Source: Bacteroidales bacterium (GTDB taxonomy: Bacteria > Bacteroidota > Bacteroidia > Bacteroidales > 4484-276). From it: 33,748 bases of DNA. Shown piece by piece: positions 8,544-16,763 of this stretch; within the stretch, counting starts at the first letter, position 1; the number at the start of each line of letters is the position of its first letter. The DNA lies in the NCBI GenBank assembly GCA_014860585.1, contig JACZJL010000100.1, positions 1 to 33,748 on the forward strand. Reading direction: 5' to 3'. The notes beneath the pieces are model-generated. The model was not told the origin of the DNA and did not search any database. It worked only from the letters and a program-made list of their open reading frames with translations. The translations under genes were made by a program, and so were the position numbers.

Positions 8544-9929
8544 ATGATGATCCAGCGGACAATCACTGCATTATTATTTTTAATGGTTTCTCTGCCATTG
8601 ATGGAAGGCTGTTCTGAAGACACAGAACCGGCAACCATTCCTTTGCTCACCAATCTACAGGTCACACCACGAATACCATCCGCCGGCGAATCAGCAATTG
8701 TGTCCGTATCTGCCTCTGATGAATCAGGGATAATGTCTGTACTCTTATTTTATAGCTTTAACCAGGGGACTTTTCAGTCTTTTCCAACAGATCATTCCGG
8801 AGATAAGTACACAGGGATAATACCAGGCCAGCCTGTCAACACCATAGTAAGCTATTATATTGAGGCAAAAAACAATAGTGGAAATATGGCCTACTTACCG
8901 GATGGGGCTCCAACTGTACCGGCATCTTACATAGTCGGGGCTCCCGACGTGGTGCTAAACGAAATTTATTCCCAGGGGACCAGCCAGGCGCCAGATTGGA
9001 TTGAAATTTTCAATCTCTCCGACACACAGGCCAACATCAGTGACTATAGCATTTATGACGATGGCGGATATTCAGGCAGCAGGCCAAAGAAAAAATTTCC
9101 TTCGGGAACGATCATTCCGGCAAAAGGATTCATTTACATCATTGTTGATGACAATTCCCCTGATGGGAGTGGATTTGGGTTAATTGCCGAGGGTGAAAAG
9201 GTTTGGCTTGAAAATCAGCAGGGGTCAGTAATTGATGCCATTGAATTCCCCTTTTTGTCAGAGAATCAGTCATATGGTCGTTATCCTGATGGAACAGGCA
9301 ATTGGAGAATTTTAGATTATGTTACCAAAGGCACTGCAAATATCGAAAGCCCTCCTGTTTCAGAAATCATTGTGAAGTGGGATTTTGATCAAGATGGCGA
9401 TTTGACCCCTGAAATTGGCTCTGGTTCAGTTATTTTAGTCGGAGGTGTAGTGGAAGTGTCACAGGATTCTTCACTCAGAATTACTGACTTCCCCGGGCAG
9501 TTTGAATACTCTGGAGAAGCAGGGTTGGAACTGATGTTCAGCACTGTTGGGTTTGATTTTATTTCTTTTGAATTCAAGCAGCGAGCATCGGGAACAGCTT
9601 CCCGATGGGCCGAAATTCTTTACACTCCCGATGGAGGGGGCCTCTGGCGGAAAGCTTTTAATAACAATGGAGGTTTATCTCCACATGATTTGTTTTATAC
9701 TTTTACCTTCGATTTGGGTCAGGTAACTGAGGCCAACAACAATCCCGACTTTGGACTGCGGATCGTATCCATCTTTTCGCCGGTGGCCTTTGACGATGGA
9801 CTGGGCGAAAATTACGGGGCGGATGAGGCCTATCACAGAGCAAGAACAATTGATGGAAATCCTTATTCTCCCGGAGGAAACTGGCGGTTCAAGGAAGTTA
9901 TCATAAAGGGTATTCCCTTAAAAAAATAA
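8544..9929 (+). CDS. Lipoprotein with lamin-tail domain
   Basis: A 461-residue exported protein. The N-terminus is a lipoprotein signal ending in LMEGC with Cys23. Residues about 30-120 look like an Ig-like beta domain (VTPRIPSAGESAIVSVSAS). Residues about 130-260 match the lamin-tail (LTD) fold: VLNEIYSQG, DWIEIFNLSD, DYSIYDDGG and GRYPDGTGNW. The last 190 residues form a third beta-rich domain containing NNNPDFGLRIVSIF, a pattern shared with the T9SS protein at 11772. LTDs in bacteria occur on surface and extracellular enzymes, but no catalytic domain is visible here. An in-frame TTG at 8535 is a less likely start; the ATG sits right after a promoter box. The CYTH gene follows after 53 bp. 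Confidence 0.8.
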   Translation: MMIQRTITALLFLMVSLPLMEGCSEDTEPATIPLLTNLQVTPRIPSAGESAIVSVSASDESGIMSVLLFYSFNQGTFQSFPTDHSGDKYTGIIPGQPVNTIVSYYIEAKNNSGNMAYLPDGAPTVPASYIVGAPDVVLNEIYSQGTSQAPDWIEIFNLSDTQANISDYSIYDDGGYSGSRPKKKFPSGTIIPAKGFIYIIVDDNSPDGSGFGLIAEGEKVWLENQQGSVIDAIEFPFLSENQSYGRYPDGTGNWRILDYVTKGTANIESPPVSEIIVKWDFDQDGDLTPEIGSGSVILVGGVVEVSQDSSLRITDFPGQFEYSGEAGLELMFSTVGFDFISFEFKQRASGTASRWAEILYTPDGGGLWRKAFNNNGGLSPHDLFYTFTFDLGQVTEANNNPDFGLRIVSIFSPVAFDDGLGENYGADEAYHRARTIDGNPYSPGGNWRFKEVIIKGIPLKK

Positions 9930-9982
9930 ACAAATGTTGATCAAATGGTTAAGCTGCGTTTTTAAAATCAAATCATCAATCC

Positions 9983-10450
9983 ATGGCACAGGAAATCGAA
10001 CGTAAATTTTTAGTTAAAGGGAACTTTAAACCTTTTGCAACTAAAAGTACAAGGATTATACAGGGATTTATTTCGTCGACGCCGGAGCGGATTGTCAGGG
10101 TCAGGGTTATGGGCGACAAGGGATACATCACCATTAAAGGTATCGGTAATAAGGAAGGAACAACCAGATACGAATGGGAGAAAGAAATTCCGGTGAATGA
10201 AGGGCATGAACTGCTAAAAATATGTGAACCCGGAGTCATCGAAAAAACCAGGTATTTGGTGAAATACGGAGAACACACCTTCGAAGTAGATGAGTTTCAC
10301 GGACGTAATGAAGGACTGATCATTGCTGAAATTGAACTGAATTCGGAGGACGAACAATTTTCAAAGCCGGATTGGCTTGGAGATGAGGTAACAGGCGATG
10401 TTCGCTATTACAATGTCAGGCTGATAAAAAGCCCCTTTTCAACCTGGTAA
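9983..10450 (+). CDS. CYTH domain protein (triphosphatase tunnel enzyme)
   Basis: A 155-residue protein that starts with the CYTH signature ExExK (E4-I-E6-R-K8), followed by alternating basic and acidic residues on beta strands (RIVRVRV, YEWEKEIP, FEVDEFHG, IAEIEL) that line the metal and triphosphate tunnel in this superfamily. Small bacterial CYTH proteins usually hydrolyse inorganic or organic triphosphates; class IV adenylate cyclases share the fold, so the substrate is not certain. It lies 53 bp after the lamin-tail lipoprotein gene on the same strand and may be cotranscribed with it, though no functional connection is evident. Confidence 0.88.
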   Translation: MAQEIERKFLVKGNFKPFATKSTRIIQGFISSTPERIVRVRVMGDKGYITIKGIGNKEGTTRYEWEKEIPVNEGHELLKICEPGVIEKTRYLVKYGEHTFEVDEFHGRNEGLIIAEIELNSEDEQFSKPDWLGDEVTGDVRYYNVRLIKSPFSTW

Positions 10451-10581
10451 AGTCTCATCAATTGAAGCATTGTTTGCAAAGCAAGGGATAAAACCGATGG
10501 GTGATTTTGGTATTTTTTGGAAATAATTTGAACCAATATAGAGTTTTAAGCTTACTTTGTTGAAAATCAATTTTCTTACTG

Positions 10582-11754
10582 ATGAATAGAATTTCCATTT
10601 GTTTCACCATACTGCTTCTTTTTATTTCGGGTTCCCTTTTTGATGTCAAATCACAATCGATAAAAGTCGACCCCGATTTAAATGAAAAACTTAATTCCGG
10701 AATCATCATCGCACGCCCGGTGATTCAGATACCTGTTGCAGTGTATGAAAGTTCCGGTATTGCTGTTGCCGGTCCCAATCGCATCTGGTCACACAATGAT
10801 GCCGGAAATACCAATGAACTGTTTTGTTTTGATACTACCGGGAACCTGGTACGTGCACTGCTGATCCTGAATGCCACAAACATTGATTGGGAAGATCTGG
10901 CAAGGGACGACCAGGGGCGGATTTATATCAACGATGCAGGAAATAATGAAAACAACCGGACAGACCTGAAAATTCACAGAATTCCTGACCCTGCAACCAT
11001 TGTCGGAAGCGTGGTGGAAGCAGAAACAATCAATTTTATTTTTGAGGACCAGTATAATTTTCCACCCCCCGAACCCAACCGCAATTTCGACATCGAGGCG
11101 ATGCTTTGGAAAAGTGATTCGCTTTATTTATTTACTAAAAACCGCAGCATCCCGCAGAACGGAATGTGCAAAATGTACCGCTTACCGGCAAATCCGGGGA
11201 ATTATACTGCCATGCTGATGGGTTCGGTTTTTCTGGGATTTACCGATAGTGAAGCGAGGGTAACATCAGCCGACCTCAACCTCGAAACAGGAGAGGTTAT
11301 TTTGCTTACGAGTACCAAAATCGTATCATTTGTCAATTACCCGTATAATCATTTTTTCGAAGGCGATAAAACCGAACATTTTTTTTCTGAACCCATTGTT
11401 CAGATTGAAGGGGTAGATTTTGTTGACAATGAAAGACTTTTTCTGATCGAAGAAGGGAGTAAGCGTGGTGGCGGCTATTTGTATGAAGTACTTTGGCAAC
11501 CAGCCAGCAGCGTTACTGAGATTCCGCCTGGAGGAATTCATTTGTTTCCAAATCCGTTCACCAACAATTTGAACATTGCAAAAACCTTTGATGGAGAAAT
11601 TCGATTTGATCTTTGGGATGTGAGCGGAAACATAATTATGCAAAACATTCCGGCTGAGCGTGAACTTACTTTACACCAACTCAGCCCCGGAATCTACTTT
11701 GTCAGGCTGATATTCAACAACGAGAGCCAGATGAGGAGAATCGTGAAACTGTAA
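10582..11754 (+). CDS. T9SS type A sorting domain protein with propeller-like N-terminal region
   Basis: A 390-residue secreted protein. It has a signal peptide (hydrophobic ICFTILLLFISGS) and a C-terminal T9SS type A sorting domain over about the last 75 residues, recognised by HLFPNPFTNNLNI, LWDVSGNII, LSPGIYFVRL and the terminal RRIVKL. This domain directs proteins through the type IX secretion system to the cell surface. The central part has repeated strand-turn units (GIAVAGPNRIWSHNDAG, DWEDLARDDQGRIYINDAGN) that resemble a beta propeller, but I cannot name the family. It converges with another T9SS cargo gene, leaving 17 bp between the two stop codons. Confidence 0.85.
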   Translation: MNRISICFTILLLFISGSLFDVKSQSIKVDPDLNEKLNSGIIIARPVIQIPVAVYESSGIAVAGPNRIWSHNDAGNTNELFCFDTTGNLVRALLILNATNIDWEDLARDDQGRIYINDAGNNENNRTDLKIHRIPDPATIVGSVVEAETINFIFEDQYNFPPPEPNRNFDIEAMLWKSDSLYLFTKNRSIPQNGMCKMYRLPANPGNYTAMLMGSVFLGFTDSEARVTSADLNLETGEVILLTSTKIVSFVNYPYNHFFEGDKTEHFFSEPIVQIEGVDFVDNERLFLIEEGSKRGGGYLYEVLWQPASSVTEIPPGGIHLFPNPFTNNLNIAKTFDGEIRFDLWDVSGNIIMQNIPAERELTLHQLSPGIYFVRLIFNNESQMRRIVKL

Positions 11755-11771
11755 AATTCCCGGGGTTAAGG

Positions 11772-13730
11772 TTATAATTTCACCATTCGTGTATTGATCA
11801 CTTCACCGTTCACATTCACCTGCAACAGATAAACACCCGCCTTCAGTTTACTGACGTCAATTGTTGAAGGATTGTGATGAAGTTGGATTTCAGCCCTATA
11901 ATTTCCGTCAATTCCTCTGATTACGAGATGTCCCGATTCAAAAATTATCTCCTCAACAGACAAAACAATTTCGTTTCCCGCAGGATTTGGGACGATGTGA
12001 ACCTGCCTGCCAGTGAGAGGTTGAATGGGTGCAACATTCGAAGCCTCCATACTTGCAATTGCGGATAAACCGTTGGTTACAAAAAATCCGCTATTTTGAG
12101 GTAAATCAGGATGGTAGGTCACGTTGAGATGCAATATCTTGTCTGTACTTTCCCTTTTCAATCGAAGATTAAACTCTTCAAATTCAATCAGCCCGTCTTT
12201 TTCGGTGGTTGTCGGATCGTCGCCGAACAAAGTAATTGCAGTGCTTTCGTGTTGCCAGGTTACAGCACCATAGTATTTACTATCGGCTCCTGTTGCAATG
12301 ATCGCATCGCCTGGTTGTAAATGAATTGCCGATGTGGTAGGGATAGCAATTGTATGCATGATAGGGGTGGGATGGATCTGAAATGTCTGGAGTACATCTG
12401 CCGTTTCAGGGCTGAATTTTTCTGTAAATGCTATTCCATCAGATTGGCCATCACATTCCGGAAATTCAATCGTTGCCTGGTTTTGCAAAAGTGTCAAATA
12501 AGCATTGCCAGGCGCAATTACCTGCAGAGTGTTAATTCCCATCGAAGGCCAGTAAACCTGGTTTCCTGCTATTTCTTTGACAACGATCAAATTATTGGAC
12601 ACCTCAGCAAAAAGTTCAGCAACGGGCTGAGGGCATTCAGTCATTACGGGCAGGTAATTCCAACCTGCATTTAGTGTTAAAGTAAGAGTTTCCTGCATTT
12701 CGCCTCCAATAACTATTTGTGATGGATTTTCAACTTTTACCGAATAACCCGTCTGATAATTCCATTGATTCAAGGTATTGACTCCGGTTGAAGGCCAGTA
12801 AAATCCACTGAAATTCTGTAGAATGACCAATTGGTTTCTGGCGGGGTAGAAAATCCGGTCCAACTCCGGGTTGGTGGGGATGATATAAGATGAGATTCCA
12901 CTCCAGCCTTCTGTCAGATTGATGACATGGTAAGCATTTGCTGCTACCTTGCCTTCGAGACTGAAGTTATTGAAAACGACATTTTTATTCTCATCTGCCA
13001 TCATGTTGCTGCCGAGAAACCGGATTCGGATACTGAAGTCCGGGTTGTTGTTGACCAGCATAAACGTTCCCATCGAAATCTGGTCATCGCCCAGGCCATG
13101 ACCCGGTGGAGGAGGTGGCGACTGGGTGGCGCTGTCGGTAAAACTGATTTCATAAAGCAGATATTCGCTGTCAAGCGGAAAAACGGTAGTTATCAGTCCG
13201 GTGGAGATCCAAACAGGGTTACCGGCGGCGACGGAATAATCAATTTTTAATGCATCCGCAGCGCCTTCGTCTTTAGCGGCAAACCGGAAAACCAACTCAC
13301 GGAATCCTGTGGAGGGGAGATGAAAAACGAGTGTATTTTCTCCCCCATTTCCCGCAAATGGCTGCTTAACCAGTATGCCGGTCATCCCGGAAGCTTCATA
13401 GGTGATGTGATTATTGGCCGATGGTTGATAATTAATTGGAGTAGGGGAGTCCTTACGTTCCAGGGATGCTTTTCTCCAATTTGGGCTGAAGGGGTTAAAC
13501 GGATAACCTGTAAGCGCTGAATGGTATTGGAGCATCCCCCCGCTGAGTTGCCCATATGTCGCATCAATGGTTTGTAAAGGCGTGGCTGCCGGGATCGAAT
13601 TTCCGAAAAACCAGGAATGAATGATGAAGATGTCTTCATTTTTCTTCTCCGGAGGATTGGAGGCCGGAAGTGAAAATGCAGATGCCTGGAATAAAAACAG
13701 CATGAGAAACCAGGATAATATTGTTTTCAT
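11772..13730 (-). CDS. T9SS type A sorting domain protein, multidomain surface protein
   Basis: A 652-residue secreted protein. The start at 13730 gives MKTILSWFLMLFLFQASAF, a good signal peptide; the longer frame to 13793 would run through a TAnnTTTG box. Residues about 60-265 form a beta domain with the NNNPDFSIRIRF pattern also seen in the lipoprotein at 8544. Two tandem units of about 85 residues follow, marked by GWSGISSYI...YWPSTGVNTL and GWNYLPVM...YWPSMGINTL. The C-terminal 75 residues are a T9SS sorting domain (IVPNPAGNEI, LKAGVYLLQV, terminal TRMVKL). No catalytic motif was seen; a surface or adhesion role is only an inference. Confidence 0.85.
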   Translation of the reverse strand: MKTILSWFLMLFLFQASAFSLPASNPPEKKNEDIFIIHSWFFGNSIPAATPLQTIDATYGQLSGGMLQYHSALTGYPFNPFSPNWRKASLERKDSPTPINYQPSANNHITYEASGMTGILVKQPFAGNGGENTLVFHLPSTGFRELVFRFAAKDEGAADALKIDYSVAAGNPVWISTGLITTVFPLDSEYLLYEISFTDSATQSPPPPPGHGLGDDQISMGTFMLVNNNPDFSIRIRFLGSNMMADENKNVVFNNFSLEGKVAANAYHVINLTEGWSGISSYIIPTNPELDRIFYPARNQLVILQNFSGFYWPSTGVNTLNQWNYQTGYSVKVENPSQIVIGGEMQETLTLTLNAGWNYLPVMTECPQPVAELFAEVSNNLIVVKEIAGNQVYWPSMGINTLQVIAPGNAYLTLLQNQATIEFPECDGQSDGIAFTEKFSPETADVLQTFQIHPTPIMHTIAIPTTSAIHLQPGDAIIATGADSKYYGAVTWQHESTAITLFGDDPTTTEKDGLIEFEEFNLRLKRESTDKILHLNVTYHPDLPQNSGFFVTNGLSAIASMEASNVAPIQPLTGRQVHIVPNPAGNEIVLSVEEIIFESGHLVIRGIDGNYRAEIQLHHNPSTIDVSKLKAGVYLLQVNVNGEVINTRMVKL

Positions 13731-13764
13731 CGTTGGGAGTTTTAGGAATTGACAGACTAATTTG

Positions 13765-13772
13765 CAAAAATA
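13765..13772 (-). promoter_or_regulatory. Putative -7 box for the T9SS cargo gene
   Basis: Minus strand reads TATTTTTG, an exact TAnnTTTG match 34 bp upstream of the ATG at 13730. It supports that start over the longer frame. Confidence 0.5.
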
Positions 13773-13796
13773 GAATTTTAGCAAAAACACCATCGA

Positions 13797-15080
13797 TCAA
13801 TTTGTTGTGGAATGGGGCAGGTAGGCCACCTGGATGGTACGCCGGCTGCGCTGCTCAAGCAATATAGATTTCCCTTTGAAGTATACATCAAGTATCAGGT
13901 CATTGAAATTTCTTATGGTAAGTAACTCAAGCCCCCTGTTATAGCGGATGTCGAATTCATTTTTCAACTCGTCTAGCATTGCGTTCATTTTATCAGCCGG
14001 ATCATTGGTGATGATCGTAAAGCTGATGGCCGCGTTTTGCATCAGGTTGATTTTTAAATTCAGTTGATCGAATACACCGAAAAGCTTGTATAATTTGTCT
14101 TCGGCAATAAAGGAAAAATCTTTCGAGACAAATGAGACCAGTGCCTGATCCTGTTTTTTGATGAAAAACGGAACGTTGGTATCTCCTGAACTATGGTTGT
14201 CGATGAGCGTTCCGGAGGCCAATGGATGGAAAAAAGATTTGATTCTGAGTGGGATTGATTTGTTTTGAAGGGGTTTAATGGTTTTTGGATGAAGGATCTT
14301 TGCCCCGTAAAATGCCAGTTCGATCACATCATAATAGGAAATATGGTCAATCTTCACGGTTTCGCTGAAGCAAGCCGGGTCAGCATTCAACAGGCCATCC
14401 ACATCTTTCCAAACGATCACCTCTTCTGCGTTGAGGCAGTAGGCAAGAATGGAGGCGGTGAAGTCAGAACCTTCTCTGCCTAAAGTGGTGGTTTTCCCAT
14501 CAGTCGAAAAGCCGATGAATCCCTGTGTAATCATCATTTGCCCATCCTGGTTAAGTTTTGTTGCGTTTATTTGCCGGGTGATCAACTCTTCCGTTCTGAT
14601 CCAATCCACCGCAGCATCTCTGAACCGGTTGTTGGTCGCAATCATCTCAGTGGCTTGAATTACGCTGTTTTTCAATCCACATTCCGTCAGATAATTGCTG
14701 ATAATCGTTGTCGTCAGGATTTCACCTAAAGGAACAATACGGTCATAAAATTCGTCATACGAACAATCCGGCTGGTCTGTCAATGCTTCCAATTTCTTAA
14801 AAACCCGGCTCACCTGCTCATAACAAGAATGTGAAGATTGATCAAACAGGCTTTTTACAATCTCAACATGAAAATCTTTTACCAGCGATATTTTGCTTTT
14901 TAAATCCGGAGTTTTGTAAAAAGCCGCATTGACGACTTTTTCCAGGGCGTTGGTTGTTTTACCCATGGCCGAAAAAACCAGGATTAACTGCTCTTCGGCA
15001 AAGTGTGACAGAATGCCTGCAACGTTTTTAACCGCTGCAGCGCTGGTTACAGATGCTCCTCCAAATTTAAATATTTTCAT
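13797..15080 (-). CDS. Aspartate kinase, monofunctional
   Basis: Phosphorylates L-aspartate, the first step towards lysine, threonine, methionine and diaminopimelate. The 427-residue protein has the N-terminal kinase motif KFGGAS at 5-10 (Ala where Thr is more usual), VFSAMGKTT at 35-43, the TTLGREGSD loop at 198-206, and VWKDVDGLL for the aspartate/ATP region. Residues about 300-427 look like a pair of ACT regulatory domains (VSFVSKDF, INLMQNAAISFTIITND). No homoserine dehydrogenase part is attached. The gene is preceded within 5 bp by a MITE-like insertion (15094-15255), so its native leader and promoter have been displaced or replaced. Feedback control by an end-product amino acid is expected from the ACT region but which one is not readable. 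Confidence 0.92.
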   Translation of the reverse strand: MKIFKFGGASVTSAAAVKNVAGILSHFAEEQLILVFSAMGKTTNALEKVVNAAFYKTPDLKSKISLVKDFHVEIVKSLFDQSSHSCYEQVSRVFKKLEALTDQPDCSYDEFYDRIVPLGEILTTTIISNYLTECGLKNSVIQATEMIATNNRFRDAAVDWIRTEELITRQINATKLNQDGQMMITQGFIGFSTDGKTTTLGREGSDFTASILAYCLNAEEVIVWKDVDGLLNADPACFSETVKIDHISYYDVIELAFYGAKILHPKTIKPLQNKSIPLRIKSFFHPLASGTLIDNHSSGDTNVPFFIKKQDQALVSFVSKDFSFIAEDKLYKLFGVFDQLNLKINLMQNAAISFTIITNDPADKMNAMLDELKNEFDIRYNRGLELLTIRNFNDLILDVYFKGKSILLEQRSRRTIQVAYLPHSTTN

Positions 15081-15093
15081 TTGTTCGAATTAG

Positions 15094-15255
15094 CGTCAGC
15101 AAGAAAACTCCATTTGTTGAAAATCATTGTTTGCCCCAACCCTCCCGACTTTGTCGGGATAAATTCCGGTAGCAATGATTTTCAACGATTTACTCCCTTT
15201 ACGGTGGGGTAATTAAATCGTTGAAAATCAAATACAGGGTGTTTTCTTGCTGACA
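15094..15255. mobile_element. MITE-like element, 162 bp, with 8-bp target duplication
   Basis: The element has terminal inverted repeats: GTCAGCAAGAAAAC at 15095-15108 and its exact complement at 15241-15254, each followed outward by one mismatched base. Immediately outside lie identical 8-bp direct repeats CGAATTAG at 15086-15093 and 15256-15263, the mark of transposition. There is no open frame inside. Internal inverted repeats: 15116-15129 with 15173-15186 (14 of 14), 15176-15192 with 15214-15230 (17 of 17), and a small hairpin CCCGAC-TTT-GTCGGG at 15144-15158. It lies between the response regulator stop and the aspartate kinase ATG. No parent transposase is in the window, so the family is unassigned. 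Confidence 0.8.
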
Positions 15256-15281
15256 CGAATTAGGCCGGCAAAATTAACAGA

Positions 15282-16664
15282 TTACTCCACAACCTTATGG
15301 ATCACAATTCCATGTTTCTGAATGCGATGTTTCAGGGCGTCGCGCGAAATGCCAAGCAGTTCGGCAGCTTTGATCTGGTTGCCGTCAGTCTTTTTCAGTG
15401 CAGCTTCGATGATTGATTTTTCGTGGTCGTCAAGATTGAAGGTAGCTATTTCACTCTTTGTGCTCTTCTCGTTTTTAATCATAAAATCATCCACGGTAAG
15501 TTGCTTTCCGTCCGACAGGATCAGGGCGCGTTCGACAAGGTTGCGCAGTTCACGAACATTTCCGGGGAAATGATAAGGCTTAAGGTGGCTAAATACGTTT
15601 TTTTCAATTTCGGGGATGCTTCTTTTCTTTTTACTGCAAAGCATGGTTACAAAATGCCTGAGCAATGGCTCCACATCGCCCGGCCTCTCGCGCAGAGGAG
15701 GAATATGAAGGGTAAAGGTGTTGATCCTGTGATAAAGATCAAGCCGGAATTTCTGATCATCAATCAATTGCTCGATGTCTTTGTTTGTCGCGGAGATGAT
15801 TCGTAAATCCACCTCAATTTCTTTTGAGCCGCCTACCGGGGTGATTTTTCGCTCTTCCATGGCCCGGAGCAGTTTGGCCTGCAACGAGTAAGGCATATCA
15901 GCAATCTCATCAAGAAAAAGGGTTCCTCCGTTGGCCAGTTCAAAAAATCCTTTTTTGTCCTCTTTGGCATCGGTGAATGCTCCCTTTTTATGACCAAAAA
16001 ACTCGCTTTCGATCAGCGTATCGGGAATGGCAGTGCTGTTGACAGGGACGAATGGTTTTTTACTTCTGTCGCTCGCATAATGGATGATTCGTGCCAGGAC
16101 TTCTTTGCCGGTGCCATTCTCACCCGTAATCAGAACGCTGGCATCCCGGTCTTTGGCAACACGAATTGCCATTTCGGTTACTTTGCGGATACTCTCGCTA
16201 ACTCCTATGAAATCGCGCTCAATAACCGACTCCAGTTCACGGGAAATCAGTGAGCGCTGATTTTCTACTGTTTTTAACTTTTGGGCCAATTGAACATATT
16301 TACCGGTGCGCTCGATGGCAAATATTATTTCGGAAATATTAAAAGGCTTTCGCACAAAATCAATTGCTCCCTGCCGCTGTGACTCAATCACTACATCAAT
16401 GTCTTCCTGGCCACTCACCATGATTACTTCGGTGGCAGGATTGTCCTGCCGGATCTTTTTTAAAATCTGTATACCGTTCAGGTCGCCGGGGATCATAAAA
16501 TCGAGCAATACGATATCTATGTTTTGTTTTTCAAGGGTTGCAAAAGCAGTAGCTGAGTCGTTCGCCTCATACACATTGAAACCTCTTCGTGAAAGGTGAT
16601 GTACAAGCTGCGAGGTGATCCGTTTTTCGTCATCTACAGCAAGAATGGTTAATGGCTGGTTCAT
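15282..16664 (-). CDS. Sigma-54-dependent response regulator (NtrC/AtoC type)
   Basis: A 460-residue transcription activator with three parts. Residues 5-125 are a receiver domain with acidic D11/D12, phosphoacceptor Asp55 and Lys106 (RKPF). Residues about 150-380 are the AAA+ domain that remodels sigma-54 RNA polymerase: Walker A GENGTGKE at 181-188, the sigma-54 contact loop GAFTDA at 228-233 (GAFTGA in the classical members), Walker B GGTLFLDEIAD at 246-256, and the RLDLYHRIN sensor region. The last 32 residues are a Fis-type helix-turn-helix (NQIKAAELLGISRDALKHRI). No histidine kinase is next to it, so its partner is unknown. It is divergent from the AsmA-like gene and has its own TAnnTTTG box. 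Confidence 0.93.
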   Translation of the reverse strand: MNQPLTILAVDDEKRITSQLVHHLSRRGFNVYEANDSATAFATLEKQNIDIVLLDFMIPGDLNGIQILKKIRQDNPATEVIMVSGQEDIDVVIESQRQGAIDFVRKPFNISEIIFAIERTGKYVQLAQKLKTVENQRSLISRELESVIERDFIGVSESIRKVTEMAIRVAKDRDASVLITGENGTGKEVLARIIHYASDRSKKPFVPVNSTAIPDTLIESEFFGHKKGAFTDAKEDKKGFFELANGGTLFLDEIADMPYSLQAKLLRAMEERKITPVGGSKEIEVDLRIISATNKDIEQLIDDQKFRLDLYHRINTFTLHIPPLRERPGDVEPLLRHFVTMLCSKKKRSIPEIEKNVFSHLKPYHFPGNVRELRNLVERALILSDGKQLTVDDFMIKNEKSTKSEIATFNLDDHEKSIIEAALKKTDGNQIKAAELLGISRDALKHRIQKHGIVIHKVVE

Positions 16665-16681
16665 AAAAAATGATTTTAACG

Positions 16682-16689
16682 CAAAAGTA
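16682..16689 (-). promoter_or_regulatory. Putative -7 box for the response regulator gene
   Basis: Minus strand reads TACTTTTG, a TAnnTTTG match 18 bp upstream of the ATG at 16664. Confidence 0.5.
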
Positions 16690-16732
16690 AACTATTGAAT
16701 TGAAATTATATATGCACACATTTGAAATCCTT

Positions 16733-16740
16733 TATCTTTG
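16733..16740 (+). promoter_or_regulatory. Putative -7 box for the AsmA-like gene
   Basis: TATCTTTG matches TAnnTTTG and lies 24 bp upstream of the ATG at 16764. It makes the ATG at 16722, which would lie upstream of it, unlikely. Confidence 0.55.
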
Positions 16741-16763
16741 TTCTACATATTAACATCCTTACC

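Noticed and set aside
15086-15263. Lysine riboswitch (L box) upstream of aspartate kinase
   Set aside because: The region is structured and in the right place, but the L-box conserved core motifs are absent and the target duplication and terminal repeats show it is an insertion.
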